NCBI GenBank assembly: GCA_020634615.1
Contig: JACKBI010000020.1
Span: 57,348-121,347, forward strand
DNA length: 64,000 nucleotides
Reading direction: 5' to 3'
DNA from: Anaerolineales bacterium
GTDB taxonomy: Bacteria; Chloroflexota; Anaerolineae; JAAEKA01
The notes beneath the pieces were generated by a model. It was not told the DNA's origin. It saw only the letters and a list, made by a program, of their open reading frames with translations, and made no database searches. The position numbers were made by a program, and so were the translations under genes. Positions 50,319-57,670 of the stretch are shown piece after piece; the first letter of the stretch is position 1, and each line of letters starts with the position of its first letter.

Positions 50319-51080
50319 CTAGTCCTGAATGCCTACCGTTGTCGAGAAATGTAGCCGCTCACTGTTGGCAATGAACCAGCCCCAACTGATGGGACGGTCG
50401 TCGAAATCGTAGAAGATGTGCTCCAGAAGCAAAGCAGCCGCGGGCAACTGGGTCTTCAGCACCTGAGATTCTTCCTCATTCATCAGTGTGGCGCAGATGG
50501 TCAGATCGGCCCGCTTGACGATGGCGCTGCCGCTGCCGCTAAACAGACCGCTCAACGAACTGACCTCCATCTCCGATTCGACAATAGGGCGCCGGGGATC
50601 GTAGACAAGATATTCCCGGTGGTAGAAGGCCGGCTGGTGTTCCACCGACAGCAGGCGGCGGATGTAGATCGCGCTCCTGCCGACAGCGATGTCCAGTTTG
50701 CCGGCGACCCGTTGGTTAGCTGTGACGATCCGGGCATCCAGCAGCTTGATGGTGGTAGCATCGTTGCGCAGCAGGCTTTGCAGTTCACGCAGATCGAAGG
50801 CCGCCGCGCCAAACTGGACGCGTCTGACAAAAGTGCCCTTGCCCTGAGCGGTGGACACCACGTCCTGGTCCGCCAGCAAGTTGATGGAACGGCGGACCGT
50901 CATGGGGCTGACACCGAACGTACGGCAGAGCTGCGCTTCCGATGGCAACTGGTCGCCAGGCCGAAACGCGCCCGCGGCGATCTGTGCCTTGAGGATGTTG
51001 GCCAGTTGCGAATAGGCCGGCTCAAAGGAGTCGCGGTCGATGGTGTTTGGTATCGTATGTATCGCGGGCGAGGTAGCCAT
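50319..51080 (-). CDS. GntR-family regulator, HutC type
   Basis: A 253-residue regulator. The N-terminal winged helix includes FEPAYSQLANILKAQIAAGAF and FGVSPMTVRRSINLLADQDVV. The C-terminal part is a UTRA effector domain (KLDIAVGRSAIYIRRLLSVEHQPAFYHREYLVYD). It lies inside the corrinoid methyltransferase operon, 9 nt after the transporter gene, so it probably senses the transported or methylated substrate and controls this operon. A candidate operator lies in the operon leader at 60271-60296. Confidence 0.93.
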   Translation of the reverse strand: MATSPAIHTIPNTIDRDSFEPAYSQLANILKAQIAAGAFRPGDQLPSEAQLCRTFGVSPMTVRRSINLLADQDVVSTAQGKGTFVRRVQFGAAAFDLRELQSLLRNDATTIKLLDARIVTANQRVAGKLDIAVGRSAIYIRRLLSVEHQPAFYHREYLVYDPRRPIVESEMEVSSLSGLFSGSGSAIVKRADLTICATLMNEEESQVLKTQLPAAALLLEHIFYDFDDRPISWGWFIANSERLHFSTTVGIQD

Positions 51081-51089
51081 CTTGCGAAA

Positions 51090-52301
51090 TCAACGCACTT
51101 TCACGCGCCAGGCAAAGACAAAACCGGCCAGAGCCAGCGGGATCATGGCAGAACCGGCCGTAATCCATCCAAAGGATTGGGCCAGCACGCCAAAAAGGAT
51201 CGGCCCAACAAACATGCCGAGGTTCTGGCACATGATGATAACCGCCAGACCGATTCCCGCCAATTCCGGCTTGCCCATGATCTCCGGCGCAGCCGCGAAG
51301 GTAGCCGTGGGTATTGCCCCGACCACCAATCCCATCACGATCAGGAGGGCATATAGCTGCCAGCCGGTCACGCGAAATGGCAGCAGGAACATCACCGCGA
51401 TGGCCAGGAAGGGCAGCGAAAAGACCAGGCGCCGGGAGCCGATCCGGTCGGAGAGAATGCCGGCCACCGGAGCGGAAAAAAGGACCACCATGGTCGAAAT
51501 GCTGGCGATCAGTGCGGCCTCCCTTAGCGAATAGCCGCGGACCTCGGACAGGAAGGTGGGGTAGAAGGTAGCCAGTCCAAGAAACACCGCATTGAAGCAG
51601 CCGAAGGCCAGCCCCAGCAGCCAGATGTTGCGGTTTGCCAGCGAGTCGCGCAGACGGGGAGGCGCGGCAGCGGGCTGTGCATCGCCGCCGGGTTGCGGCT
51701 CGCGCATGAACAAAAGATAGATGACAAACGCCGCGACGGCGAAAATGGCGCCGAACCACCACACCGACTGCCAGCCGCCGGCCGCAACCAGCGAGGGACC
51801 AAACGCATACATCAGCAACGAACCCACGGGAACCCAGGTCGCCCAAACACCCATGGGCATACCTTGGCGCTCGCGCGGGAACCAGCCGGCTATGGCCGCG
51901 GGGGCTACCACGGCGATCAGGCCCATGCCCACGCCTTCGATGACGCGGCTGACCAGCAACATGCTCACCGTGCCGGCGGCGACGCCGATGAGCGACCCCA
52001 GCACCAGGAACCCCAGGGCGACGAGACCGGTCGCCTTGAAGTGCCATCGTTGCAGCAGGATGCCGGCCGGTAAGGCCAGCAGGAAGCCGGTGATGGCAAA
52101 AACAGACATCAACAGCCCTGCCTGGCCAAGGTTGATCTGGAACGCCTCCATGATGACCGGCATGATGGGAGGCACCTTGTTCTGGATCAGCGGCGCGGCC
52201 ACGCTGGCCAGATAGACTACTCCAAGAACCACCCATGCGTAACGCTGGATGGGCGCTGAACGCGTGGATGGCGTGGCCGTTTCTGCTTCAAACGCACTCA
52301 T
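51090..52301 (-). CDS. MFS transporter
   Basis: A 403-residue protein with 12 predicted membrane segments. It has the major-facilitator loop motif variant SDRIGSRRLVFSLPFLA between helices 8 and 9, and an equivalent region after helix 2 (ILLQRWHFKATG). It probably imports the methylated substrate of the corrinoid system, judging only from gene order. AAGGAGG precedes the ATG at 52301. The direction of transport and the substrate cannot be read from the sequence. Confidence 0.92.
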   Translation of the reverse strand: MSAFEAETATPSTRSAPIQRYAWVVLGVVYLASVAAPLIQNKVPPIMPVIMEAFQINLGQAGLLMSVFAITGFLLALPAGILLQRWHFKATGLVALGFLVLGSLIGVAAGTVSMLLVSRVIEGVGMGLIAVVAPAAIAGWFPRERQGMPMGVWATWVPVGSLLMYAFGPSLVAAGGWQSVWWFGAIFAVAAFVIYLLFMREPQPGGDAQPAAAPPRLRDSLANRNIWLLGLAFGCFNAVFLGLATFYPTFLSEVRGYSLREAALIASISTMVVLFSAPVAGILSDRIGSRRLVFSLPFLAIAVMFLLPFRVTGWQLYALLIVMGLVVGAIPTATFAAAPEIMGKPELAGIGLAVIIMCQNLGMFVGPILFGVLAQSFGWITAGSAMIPLALAGFVFAWRVKVR

Positions 52302-52392
52302 CGTGCCTCCTTGGCTACCGGGATGAATCGGCAGGGCGTCACATGGGAAACGCCCTGCCGATCAGCGACGGTGGTCGCGCCCGGATGGGTTG

Positions 52393-53721
52393 TTACTTCT
52401 TGACAGCGTCCATGAACGCGCGTAGCTTGTCGTCGGTGGTGTTCTCGAAGTAGCAGCCATGGGCCAGGATGTAGGCCGGCGCGTCTTCGAACAGCTCCAC
52501 CAGGTTGTCGCAGTAGGCGCGGACTTCATCCGTGGTGCCGGCTGACATCAGCGAGGCGGGCACGTTGCCGGTAATAATGAACTTGTCGCTAAGGATTTCC
52601 TTGACCGGCCCCATGTCGGTCTGGTCGAAGTGGCATACCAGCGACTTGTCCGGCATCTGGGCGAGGTTCTCCAGGCGCTTGTTGTATGACCCTTCGATGA
52701 ACAGGTAGCTGATGATGCCTTCCTCGTAAAGCGCCATCATGACCTGCTTCCACGTGGGCCAGTAGAACTTTTCGAACTGGGCCTGCGACATGAAGGCGTC
52801 CGCACCCTTGTGCAGCACGTAGAACGCTGTCGGCGCGCCGCTGCGGTCGCATGAGCCCACGATCGACTTGATCAGCACGGGCACGTATGCCTCGCAGGCC
52901 GCCAGCAGTTCGTTGGGCCGGCGATACATATCCATCAGAATGCCTTTGGTGCCGCGCAAGGTGTCGCCCAGATAGTCGAACGGGGTCTTGACGATGTTCA
53001 GCCCCATTGCCGGGAAGCCTTCGGCAGCGATCATCGCACCGGTCTGGCCAACAATGCCCAGCGTCTTCATCAGCTCGTTGCCCGCTTCCATCATTTTGTG
53101 CAACATTTCCTGGAACGGTGGCATGCCGAAGGGCAGCAAGAGGTCGATGGTGTCTACGCTTTCTGAGATCTTTGGGAAATCCGGCAGCATGGCCAGCGGC
53201 GCCAGCGCGCCATAGGCGCGCGGCAGATATTGCTTGAGCCAGAAAGCGGTCGGGTCGGCAATGAAGTCCGCGTACTCATCCGGCATCATGTACTCGCCCT
53301 CGACCGCCTGGATGACCAGGTTGTCGGGCAGCTTCTGGCCGCCCCAGAGGTACAGCTTGAAGTCCAGCAGGTCCCAGGACCTGCCGGGATAGGGCAGCAC
53401 GCCCACCGCCACATCGGGTTGGAACTCGCGGTGGAACTCCAACAGCGGCTCGCGCAGCTTCTCGTGGTTGTACACCAGGTCCGTGCCTTGCACCCCTTTG
53501 CGGCGTACGATGTACTCGCTGGCGCCCATGAAAGGATCAGCAATCGGCCGGTCGTGGGGCTCCATGTCGTAGATCTTGCGCAGCCGCTCGATGCGTACCT
53601 TGTAGGCCGCTTCCGCCTCCGGGTTGACGAACTGCACCGGCGCATTCTGCCAGGCATCCAGGCGCGCTGACCGCCGTTCCAGCGGCGACATCTCGTTCCA
53701 GTTATCAGGTCTTACAAACAT
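52393..53721 (-). CDS. URO-D-family corrinoid methyltransferase, first paralogue
   Basis: A 442-residue protein of the uroporphyrinogen-decarboxylase superfamily, in the branch that contains corrinoid methyltransferases such as MtaA and MtbA. FQPDVAVGVLPYPGRSWDLLDFKLYLWGG and FYWPTWKQVMMALYEEGI are typical of large members. C363-H364 (LVCHFDQTD) and H421-G-C423 (LAHGCYFE) stand where MtbA-type proteins hold zinc ligands. The ATG at 53721 is 5 nt after GGAGG and matches the paralogue start (MFV). It lies 9 nt after its corrinoid protein gene, so the two should form a pair. Confidence 0.88.
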   Translation of the reverse strand: MFVRPDNWNEMSPLERRSARLDAWQNAPVQFVNPEAEAAYKVRIERLRKIYDMEPHDRPIADPFMGASEYIVRRKGVQGTDLVYNHEKLREPLLEFHREFQPDVAVGVLPYPGRSWDLLDFKLYLWGGQKLPDNLVIQAVEGEYMMPDEYADFIADPTAFWLKQYLPRAYGALAPLAMLPDFPKISESVDTIDLLLPFGMPPFQEMLHKMMEAGNELMKTLGIVGQTGAMIAAEGFPAMGLNIVKTPFDYLGDTLRGTKGILMDMYRRPNELLAACEAYVPVLIKSIVGSCDRSGAPTAFYVLHKGADAFMSQAQFEKFYWPTWKQVMMALYEEGIISYLFIEGSYNKRLENLAQMPDKSLVCHFDQTDMGPVKEILSDKFIITGNVPASLMSAGTTDEVRAYCDNLVELFEDAPAYILAHGCYFENTTDDKLRAFMDAVKK

Positions 53722-53730
53722 CATATCCTC

Positions 53731-54351
53731 CTATACCCAGCTCTTGGCCAGGTCGACAGCCGCCATGGCGTCGCGGCCATAGGCGTTGGCGCCGGTGTAC
53801 TGGCGGATGTTCTCGTCGATCTGGCCGCCGCCGATCATGATCTTAACGTCGTCCAGCCCGGCGGCCTTGAACGCGGCGACGGTGTCCTTCATCGGATCGA
53901 AGGCCAGGGTGAGGAAGCCACTGAGACCGACAATGGTCGCGCCGGTGTCCTGGACGGTCTCCACGAACTTCTCGGGCGGGACGTCCACGCCCAGATCGGT
54001 GACGTCGAAGCCGTTGAGGTCCAGCATGAAAGCGACGATGTCCTTGGCGATGTCGTGGATGTCGCCCTGAACGGTGCCGATGACGATCTTGCCCAGCTTG
54101 TCGCTGGTTGATTCCTCGGCCATACGCGGCTTGAGGATGTCGGTGACGGAGGTCATCATCTCGCCGGCCAGGATCAGTTCTGGGATGAAGGCGTCGCCCT
54201 CCTCGAAGCGCTTGCCGATGACGTCCATGGCTTGCTTGCAGGCCATCAGGATGTCGGTAGGTGCGACGCCCTCGTCCAGCAGTTGGTTGGTGATGGCGAC
54301 CACATCCTCTTCGCGCATCTCGGTGATGGCGTCGATCAGTTCTTGGGACAT
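53731..54351 (-). CDS. Corrinoid protein, copy paired with the first URO-D paralogue
   Basis: A 206-residue B12-binding protein. The N-terminal cap includes MACKQAMDVIGKRFEEGDAFIPEL. The Rossmann domain has GTVQGDIHDIAKDIV (D97, H99 the cobalt ligand) and DLGVDVPPEKFVETV. The motif is DxHxxA instead of DxHxxG. Its protein sequence equals that of 55910-56530 except residue 189 (Asn here, Asp there). The ATG at 54351 follows AAGGAG; an upstream in-frame start was rejected because both copies share the same ribosome binding site. Confidence 0.95.
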   Translation of the reverse strand: MSQELIDAITEMREEDVVAITNQLLDEGVAPTDILMACKQAMDVIGKRFEEGDAFIPELILAGEMMTSVTDILKPRMAEESTSDKLGKIVIGTVQGDIHDIAKDIVAFMLDLNGFDVTDLGVDVPPEKFVETVQDTGATIVGLSGFLTLAFDPMKDTVAAFKAAGLDDVKIMIGGGQIDENIRQYTGANAYGRDAMAAVDLAKSWV

Positions 54352-54440
54352 AGGTGGGACTCCTTGGGAGCGGCCAGGAAATGCAACTCCTGGCCGCTTC
54401 ATCTCTTGTGAGAGTTGGGTAACTGGTCAGTTGGCAGGAT

Positions 54441-54535
54441 AGAAACCGGGTTTTTCCTGCGGAAAGCGCCATTCTCAGCGCAGTAGACTGCCGTGGTATC
54501 GTAGTCCAGGTCTACGGAACAAAAACCCGGTTTCT
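54441..54535. repeat. 95-bp element with 15-bp perfect terminal inverted repeats
   Basis: AGAAACCGGGTTTTT (54441-54455) and its exact complement (54521-54535) bound a short spacer between the URO-D gene at 54551 and the corrinoid gene at 53731. Similar GAAACCCGG palindromes are widespread repeats in other bacterial genomes. No clear target duplication is seen. Confidence 0.7.
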
Positions 54536-54550
54536 GGTGCAGCGTGATGT

Positions 54551-55900
54551 CTAGTACACCCCGTATTCCTTGCCCGTCGTGAACATGGCGTGCAGGTTTT
54601 CGGCGGTGGTGTGGTCGAGGACGGCGCCGGTAGCCAGCGCATAGCCGCCGTCCTTGCCTGCTGTATCGATCAGACCCTTGACATAGGTGGCCACATCTTC
54701 GGGCGTTCCAGTGTGGAGCAGCGACGACGGCACGTTGCCGGCGATGGCAGCCCAATCGCCGAAATACTTCTTGGCAGCCGTCATGTCGGTCTGGTCGAAA
54801 TTCCAGTAGCTTGCCCCGGCCGGCGGATGGTCCTCGGCGATCACGGCCAGCCGGCTGTTGTATCCGCCTTCGACCAGATTCCAGGGCACCAGTCCCTCGG
54901 CAATCAGCCCTTCCAGCACCGCCTTGTAGGTCGGCCAGTAGAACTTGCGGAAGTCCGCGTCGGACATGAACCCGTCGGCGCCCTTGTGCAGCGGGATGAA
55001 GACGAAGGGGTTGTTGTTCATTGTCGCTGTCTGAACCCCCAGTTTGGTGGCGATGGGGACCAGACGCTCTACAGCGGCAATGACCTTGGCCGGCTGGCGG
55101 AACATGTCCAGCATGATCCCGCGTGTGCCACGGATTGTGTCGCCGATATAGTCGAACGGGGCCTTGGTGAAGCCGCCCGGCAGGGCCGGCATGCCGTAGG
55201 TAGCCTGCAGGTAGCCATCAGCCTTGCCCGAGGCTTCCGCGTATTCCAGCGCTGCCAGCCCGGCTTCCATAAATGCCTTGAGCGATTGCTGTACCGGCGG
55301 CAGACCGGCAGGGATCATCAGTGCCGGCGCCATGGGCAGTTCCATGGAGGCAAAGAATGTCGGGAGCATCCCAAATCCTTGCAGCGCGGAGAAAGCGCGC
55401 GGCATGTAGGTTCGCATGTAGAACGATTCGGGATCGGCGATGAAGTCGTCGTACTCATCGGCCAACATGTACTCAACTTCCAGGCACTGGAAATCGACGT
55501 TCTTGCTCAGGCTGCCGCCCGGCCAGCGATAGACCTGGTAGCCCAGAATGTCGAATACCTTGCCAGGGTTAAACGCACCGGAAAATACCAGGAAATCGGG
55601 TTTGAATTCCTCGTTGAATTTGTGCCAGGCGACCGTGTACTTTTCGTAATCGTACATGACATCATAGGGCGTGATCCCGCCAAACTTCGCGAAATAGCCA
55701 CCGACGAATGGCGTAATCGGCACGCGGTCCGGCTTTTTGAGGTCGATCACATCCTTGATACGCTGGGCGCGCAGCTTGTATTCCGACTCCGCGTCTGGCG
55801 AGGCAAACGGACGTCCTTCGGTAGACATCCAGGAGGCAAAACGCGCCTCCCGTTTTTCAGTGGCAGAAAGCTTGGACCAATTCTCAGGTTGGACAAACAT
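54551..55900 (-). CDS. URO-D-family protein, second paralogue lacking usual metal-ligand residues
   Basis: A 449-residue relative of 52393-53721, recognisable throughout (MFVQPENWSKLSATEKREAR, FDYIGDTIRGTRGIMLDMFRQPAKV, FYWPTYKAVLEGLI). At the positions of C363-H364 and H421-G-C423 in the first paralogue it has W366-N367 and T424-G-A426, so a thiolate-zinc site of the MtbA type is not supported. It may demethylate a different donor or act without zinc. AGGAGAG precedes the ATG. It follows its corrinoid protein gene by 9 nt. Confidence 0.87.
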   Translation of the reverse strand: MFVQPENWSKLSATEKREARFASWMSTEGRPFASPDAESEYKLRAQRIKDVIDLKKPDRVPITPFVGGYFAKFGGITPYDVMYDYEKYTVAWHKFNEEFKPDFLVFSGAFNPGKVFDILGYQVYRWPGGSLSKNVDFQCLEVEYMLADEYDDFIADPESFYMRTYMPRAFSALQGFGMLPTFFASMELPMAPALMIPAGLPPVQQSLKAFMEAGLAALEYAEASGKADGYLQATYGMPALPGGFTKAPFDYIGDTIRGTRGIMLDMFRQPAKVIAAVERLVPIATKLGVQTATMNNNPFVFIPLHKGADGFMSDADFRKFYWPTYKAVLEGLIAEGLVPWNLVEGGYNSRLAVIAEDHPPAGASYWNFDQTDMTAAKKYFGDWAAIAGNVPSSLLHTGTPEDVATYVKGLIDTAGKDGGYALATGAVLDHTTAENLHAMFTTGKEYGVY

Positions 55901-55909
55901 GATACTCTC

Positions 55910-56530
55910 CTATACCCAGCTCTTGGCCAGGTCCACAGCCGCCATGGCATCACGGCCATAGGCGTCTGCACCGGTGTACTGGCGGATGTTCTCGTCGATC
56001 TGGCCGCCGCCGATCATGATCTTAACGTCGTCCAGCCCGGCGGCCTTGAATGCGGCGACGGTGTCCTTCATCGGGTCGAAGGCCAGGGTCAGGAAGCCGC
56101 TGAGACCGACAATGGTCGCGCCGGTGTCCTGGACGGTCTCCACGAACTTCTCGGGCGGGACGTCCACGCCCAGATCGGTGACGTCGAAGCCGTTGAGGTC
56201 CAGCATGAAAGCGACGATGTCCTTGGCGATGTCGTGGATGTCGCCCTGAACGGTGCCGATGACGATCTTGCCCAGCTTGTCGCTGGTTGATTCCTCGGCC
56301 ATACGCGGCTTAAGGATGTCGGTGACAGAGGTCATCATCTCGCCGGCCAGGATCAGTTCTGGGATGAAGGCGTCGCCCTCCTCGAAGCGCTTGCCAATGA
56401 CGTCCATGGCTTGCTTGCAGGCCATCAGGATGTCGGTAGGTGCGACGCCCTCGTCCAGCAGTTGGTTGGTGATGGCGACCACATCCTCTTCGCGCATCTC
56501 GGTGATGGCGTCGATCAGTTCTTGGGACAT
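55910..56530 (-). CDS. Corrinoid protein, copy paired with the second URO-D paralogue
   Basis: A 206-residue B12-binding protein, identical to the product of 53731-54351 except for Asp at residue 189. At DNA level the two genes differ at only about a dozen sites by eye, mostly near the 3' end, and the identity continues through the ribosome binding site (AAGGAG, start ATG at 56530) and the GAGCTGGGTATAGGAG leading into the URO-D gene. The cobalt motif is again DIHDIAKD. It shuttles methyl groups from its partner URO-D protein to the methyl-THF-specific enzyme. Confidence 0.95.
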   Translation of the reverse strand: MSQELIDAITEMREEDVVAITNQLLDEGVAPTDILMACKQAMDVIGKRFEEGDAFIPELILAGEMMTSVTDILKPRMAEESTSDKLGKIVIGTVQGDIHDIAKDIVAFMLDLNGFDVTDLGVDVPPEKFVETVQDTGATIVGLSGFLTLAFDPMKDTVAAFKAAGLDDVKIMIGGGQIDENIRQYTGADAYGRDAMAAVDLAKSWV

Positions 56531-56610
56531 AGGTGGGACTCCTTGGGTGAATGGGGTGAGATTCCTGCTCGGATCTCACTGTTGCGTCACTCCCGCCTCC
56601 GCGGGAGTCT

Positions 56611-56862
56611 GGTAATCTCCGTCGTTCCCGCGTAGGCGGGAACCCAGGACGTTGAGAGTAGATTCCCGCCTGCGCGGGAATGACAGGTAGTCGATTGGTA
56701 ATCTCCGTCGTTCCCGCGTAGGCGGGAACCCAGGACGTTGGAGAGTAGATTCCCGCCTGCGCGGGAATGACAGGTAGTCGATTGGTAATCTCCGTCGTTC
56801 CCGCGTAGGCGGGAACCCAGGACGTTGAAGAGTAGATTCCCGCCTGCGCGGGAATGACAACT
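56611..56862. repeat. Three tandem 86-87-bp units of the CGTTCCCGC/GGGAATGAC palindromic repeat
   Basis: Units start at 56611, 56697 and 56784. Each contains two hairpins, GTTCCCGCGTAGGCGGGAAC and ATTCCCGCCTGCGCGGGAAT, joined by CCAGGACGTTG. A diverged half copy lies at 56588-56610. Reverse translation gives the VIPAQAGIY motif that marks this widespread repeat class. The array separates the methyl-THF methyltransferase gene from the corrinoid pairs inside the operon. Confidence 0.92.
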
Positions 56863-56868
56863 AGGGCG

Positions 56869-57663
56869 TTAATCGAACAAGCCGGCGCGGGACGCCTTGA
56901 GATATCCCTTGCAGTACTTGTCCTGGCCCAGCAGTAGCTCGGTCGTGACGATGGCTGCGCGCAGTTCCTTGTCCAGCGGGTCAAGGATGGCGCAGTCCAG
57001 CCCGGCTTGCATGGCCAGGATCAGGAAGCCCCGGTTGACCTGCTTGCGGGCCGGCAGCCCGAAAGAAATGTTGCTCAGGCCCATGGTGAAATGGAGGTCG
57101 GGATACTTGCCGTGGACTGCGCGGATGGTGTCGCAGGCGATCATCGCGCTCTGATTCATGGTGGCGATGGTCAAGGCCAGGGGATCGACGTACACCTTGC
57201 CGTCAGGGATGCCGGCGGCGCGGGTGTGTTGCAGGACCATATCTATCACTTCCATGCGCTTGTCGAAGGTCTCTGGAATCTTTTTGTCGTCCATAGCCAG
57301 CGCAATGACTTCGCAGCCGTGCTTTGCCACAATGGGCAGGATCTGCTCCAGGCGGTCAGGTTCGCCGCTGATGGAATTGATCATCGGCGTCTTGTTGACC
57401 GCCTGGATCGCCACGTTCAGCGCCTTGGGATTGGCGCTGTCCAGAGCTAGCGGCGTCTCCACCACAGCCTGGATATTCTCGATCAGCCAGACCAGGTCGT
57501 CCGGCTCATGGTCGGGACGCGTGCCGGCGTTCACGTCCAGCCAGGTTGAGCCTGCTTCCGTCTGTTTGATCGCCAGGTCGCGGATGTATTCGGCGTCCCG
57601 TTCGGCGATGGCCTGGGCGACCCGCTTGCGCGTGCCGTTGATCTTTTCTCCGATAATCTTCAT
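56869..57663 (-). CDS. Methyltetrahydrofolate:corrinoid methyltransferase (pterin-binding, AcsE/MtgA/MtvA type)
   Basis: A 264-residue TIM barrel of the pterin-binding family. MKIIGEKINGTRKRVAQAI, STWLDVNAG, PLALDSANPKALNVAIQ and the FTMGLSNISFGLPARKQVNR signature match AcsE and the MtgA/MtvA enzymes, which move a methyl group between a corrinoid protein and tetrahydrofolate. Length fits AcsE (about 262). The ATG at 57663 has CAGGAG upstream and starts 7 nt after the RACE gene; the ATG at 57687 would overlap it. In this operon it would pass methyl groups to the folate pool. Confidence 0.95.
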   Translation of the reverse strand: MKIIGEKINGTRKRVAQAIAERDAEYIRDLAIKQTEAGSTWLDVNAGTRPDHEPDDLVWLIENIQAVVETPLALDSANPKALNVAIQAVNKTPMINSISGEPDRLEQILPIVAKHGCEVIALAMDDKKIPETFDKRMEVIDMVLQHTRAAGIPDGKVYVDPLALTIATMNQSAMIACDTIRAVHGKYPDLHFTMGLSNISFGLPARKQVNRGFLILAMQAGLDCAILDPLDKELRAAIVTTELLLGQDKYCKGYLKASRAGLFD

Positions 57664-57670
57664 TCTGGGG

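Noticed and set aside
54590..56290. 566-codon plus-strand frame opposite URO-D and corrinoid genes
   Set aside because: A shadow of conserved genes on the other strand; no ribosome binding site or family resemblance.
56588..56862. Possible CRISPR array
   Set aside because: The units are long and contiguous, contain hairpins, and have no unique spacers; no cas genes are present.
56576..56984. Minus-strand frames over the repeat array (VIPAQAGIY-type peptides)
   Set aside because: They translate a non-coding palindromic repeat; the repetition follows the DNA unit of 86-87 bp.
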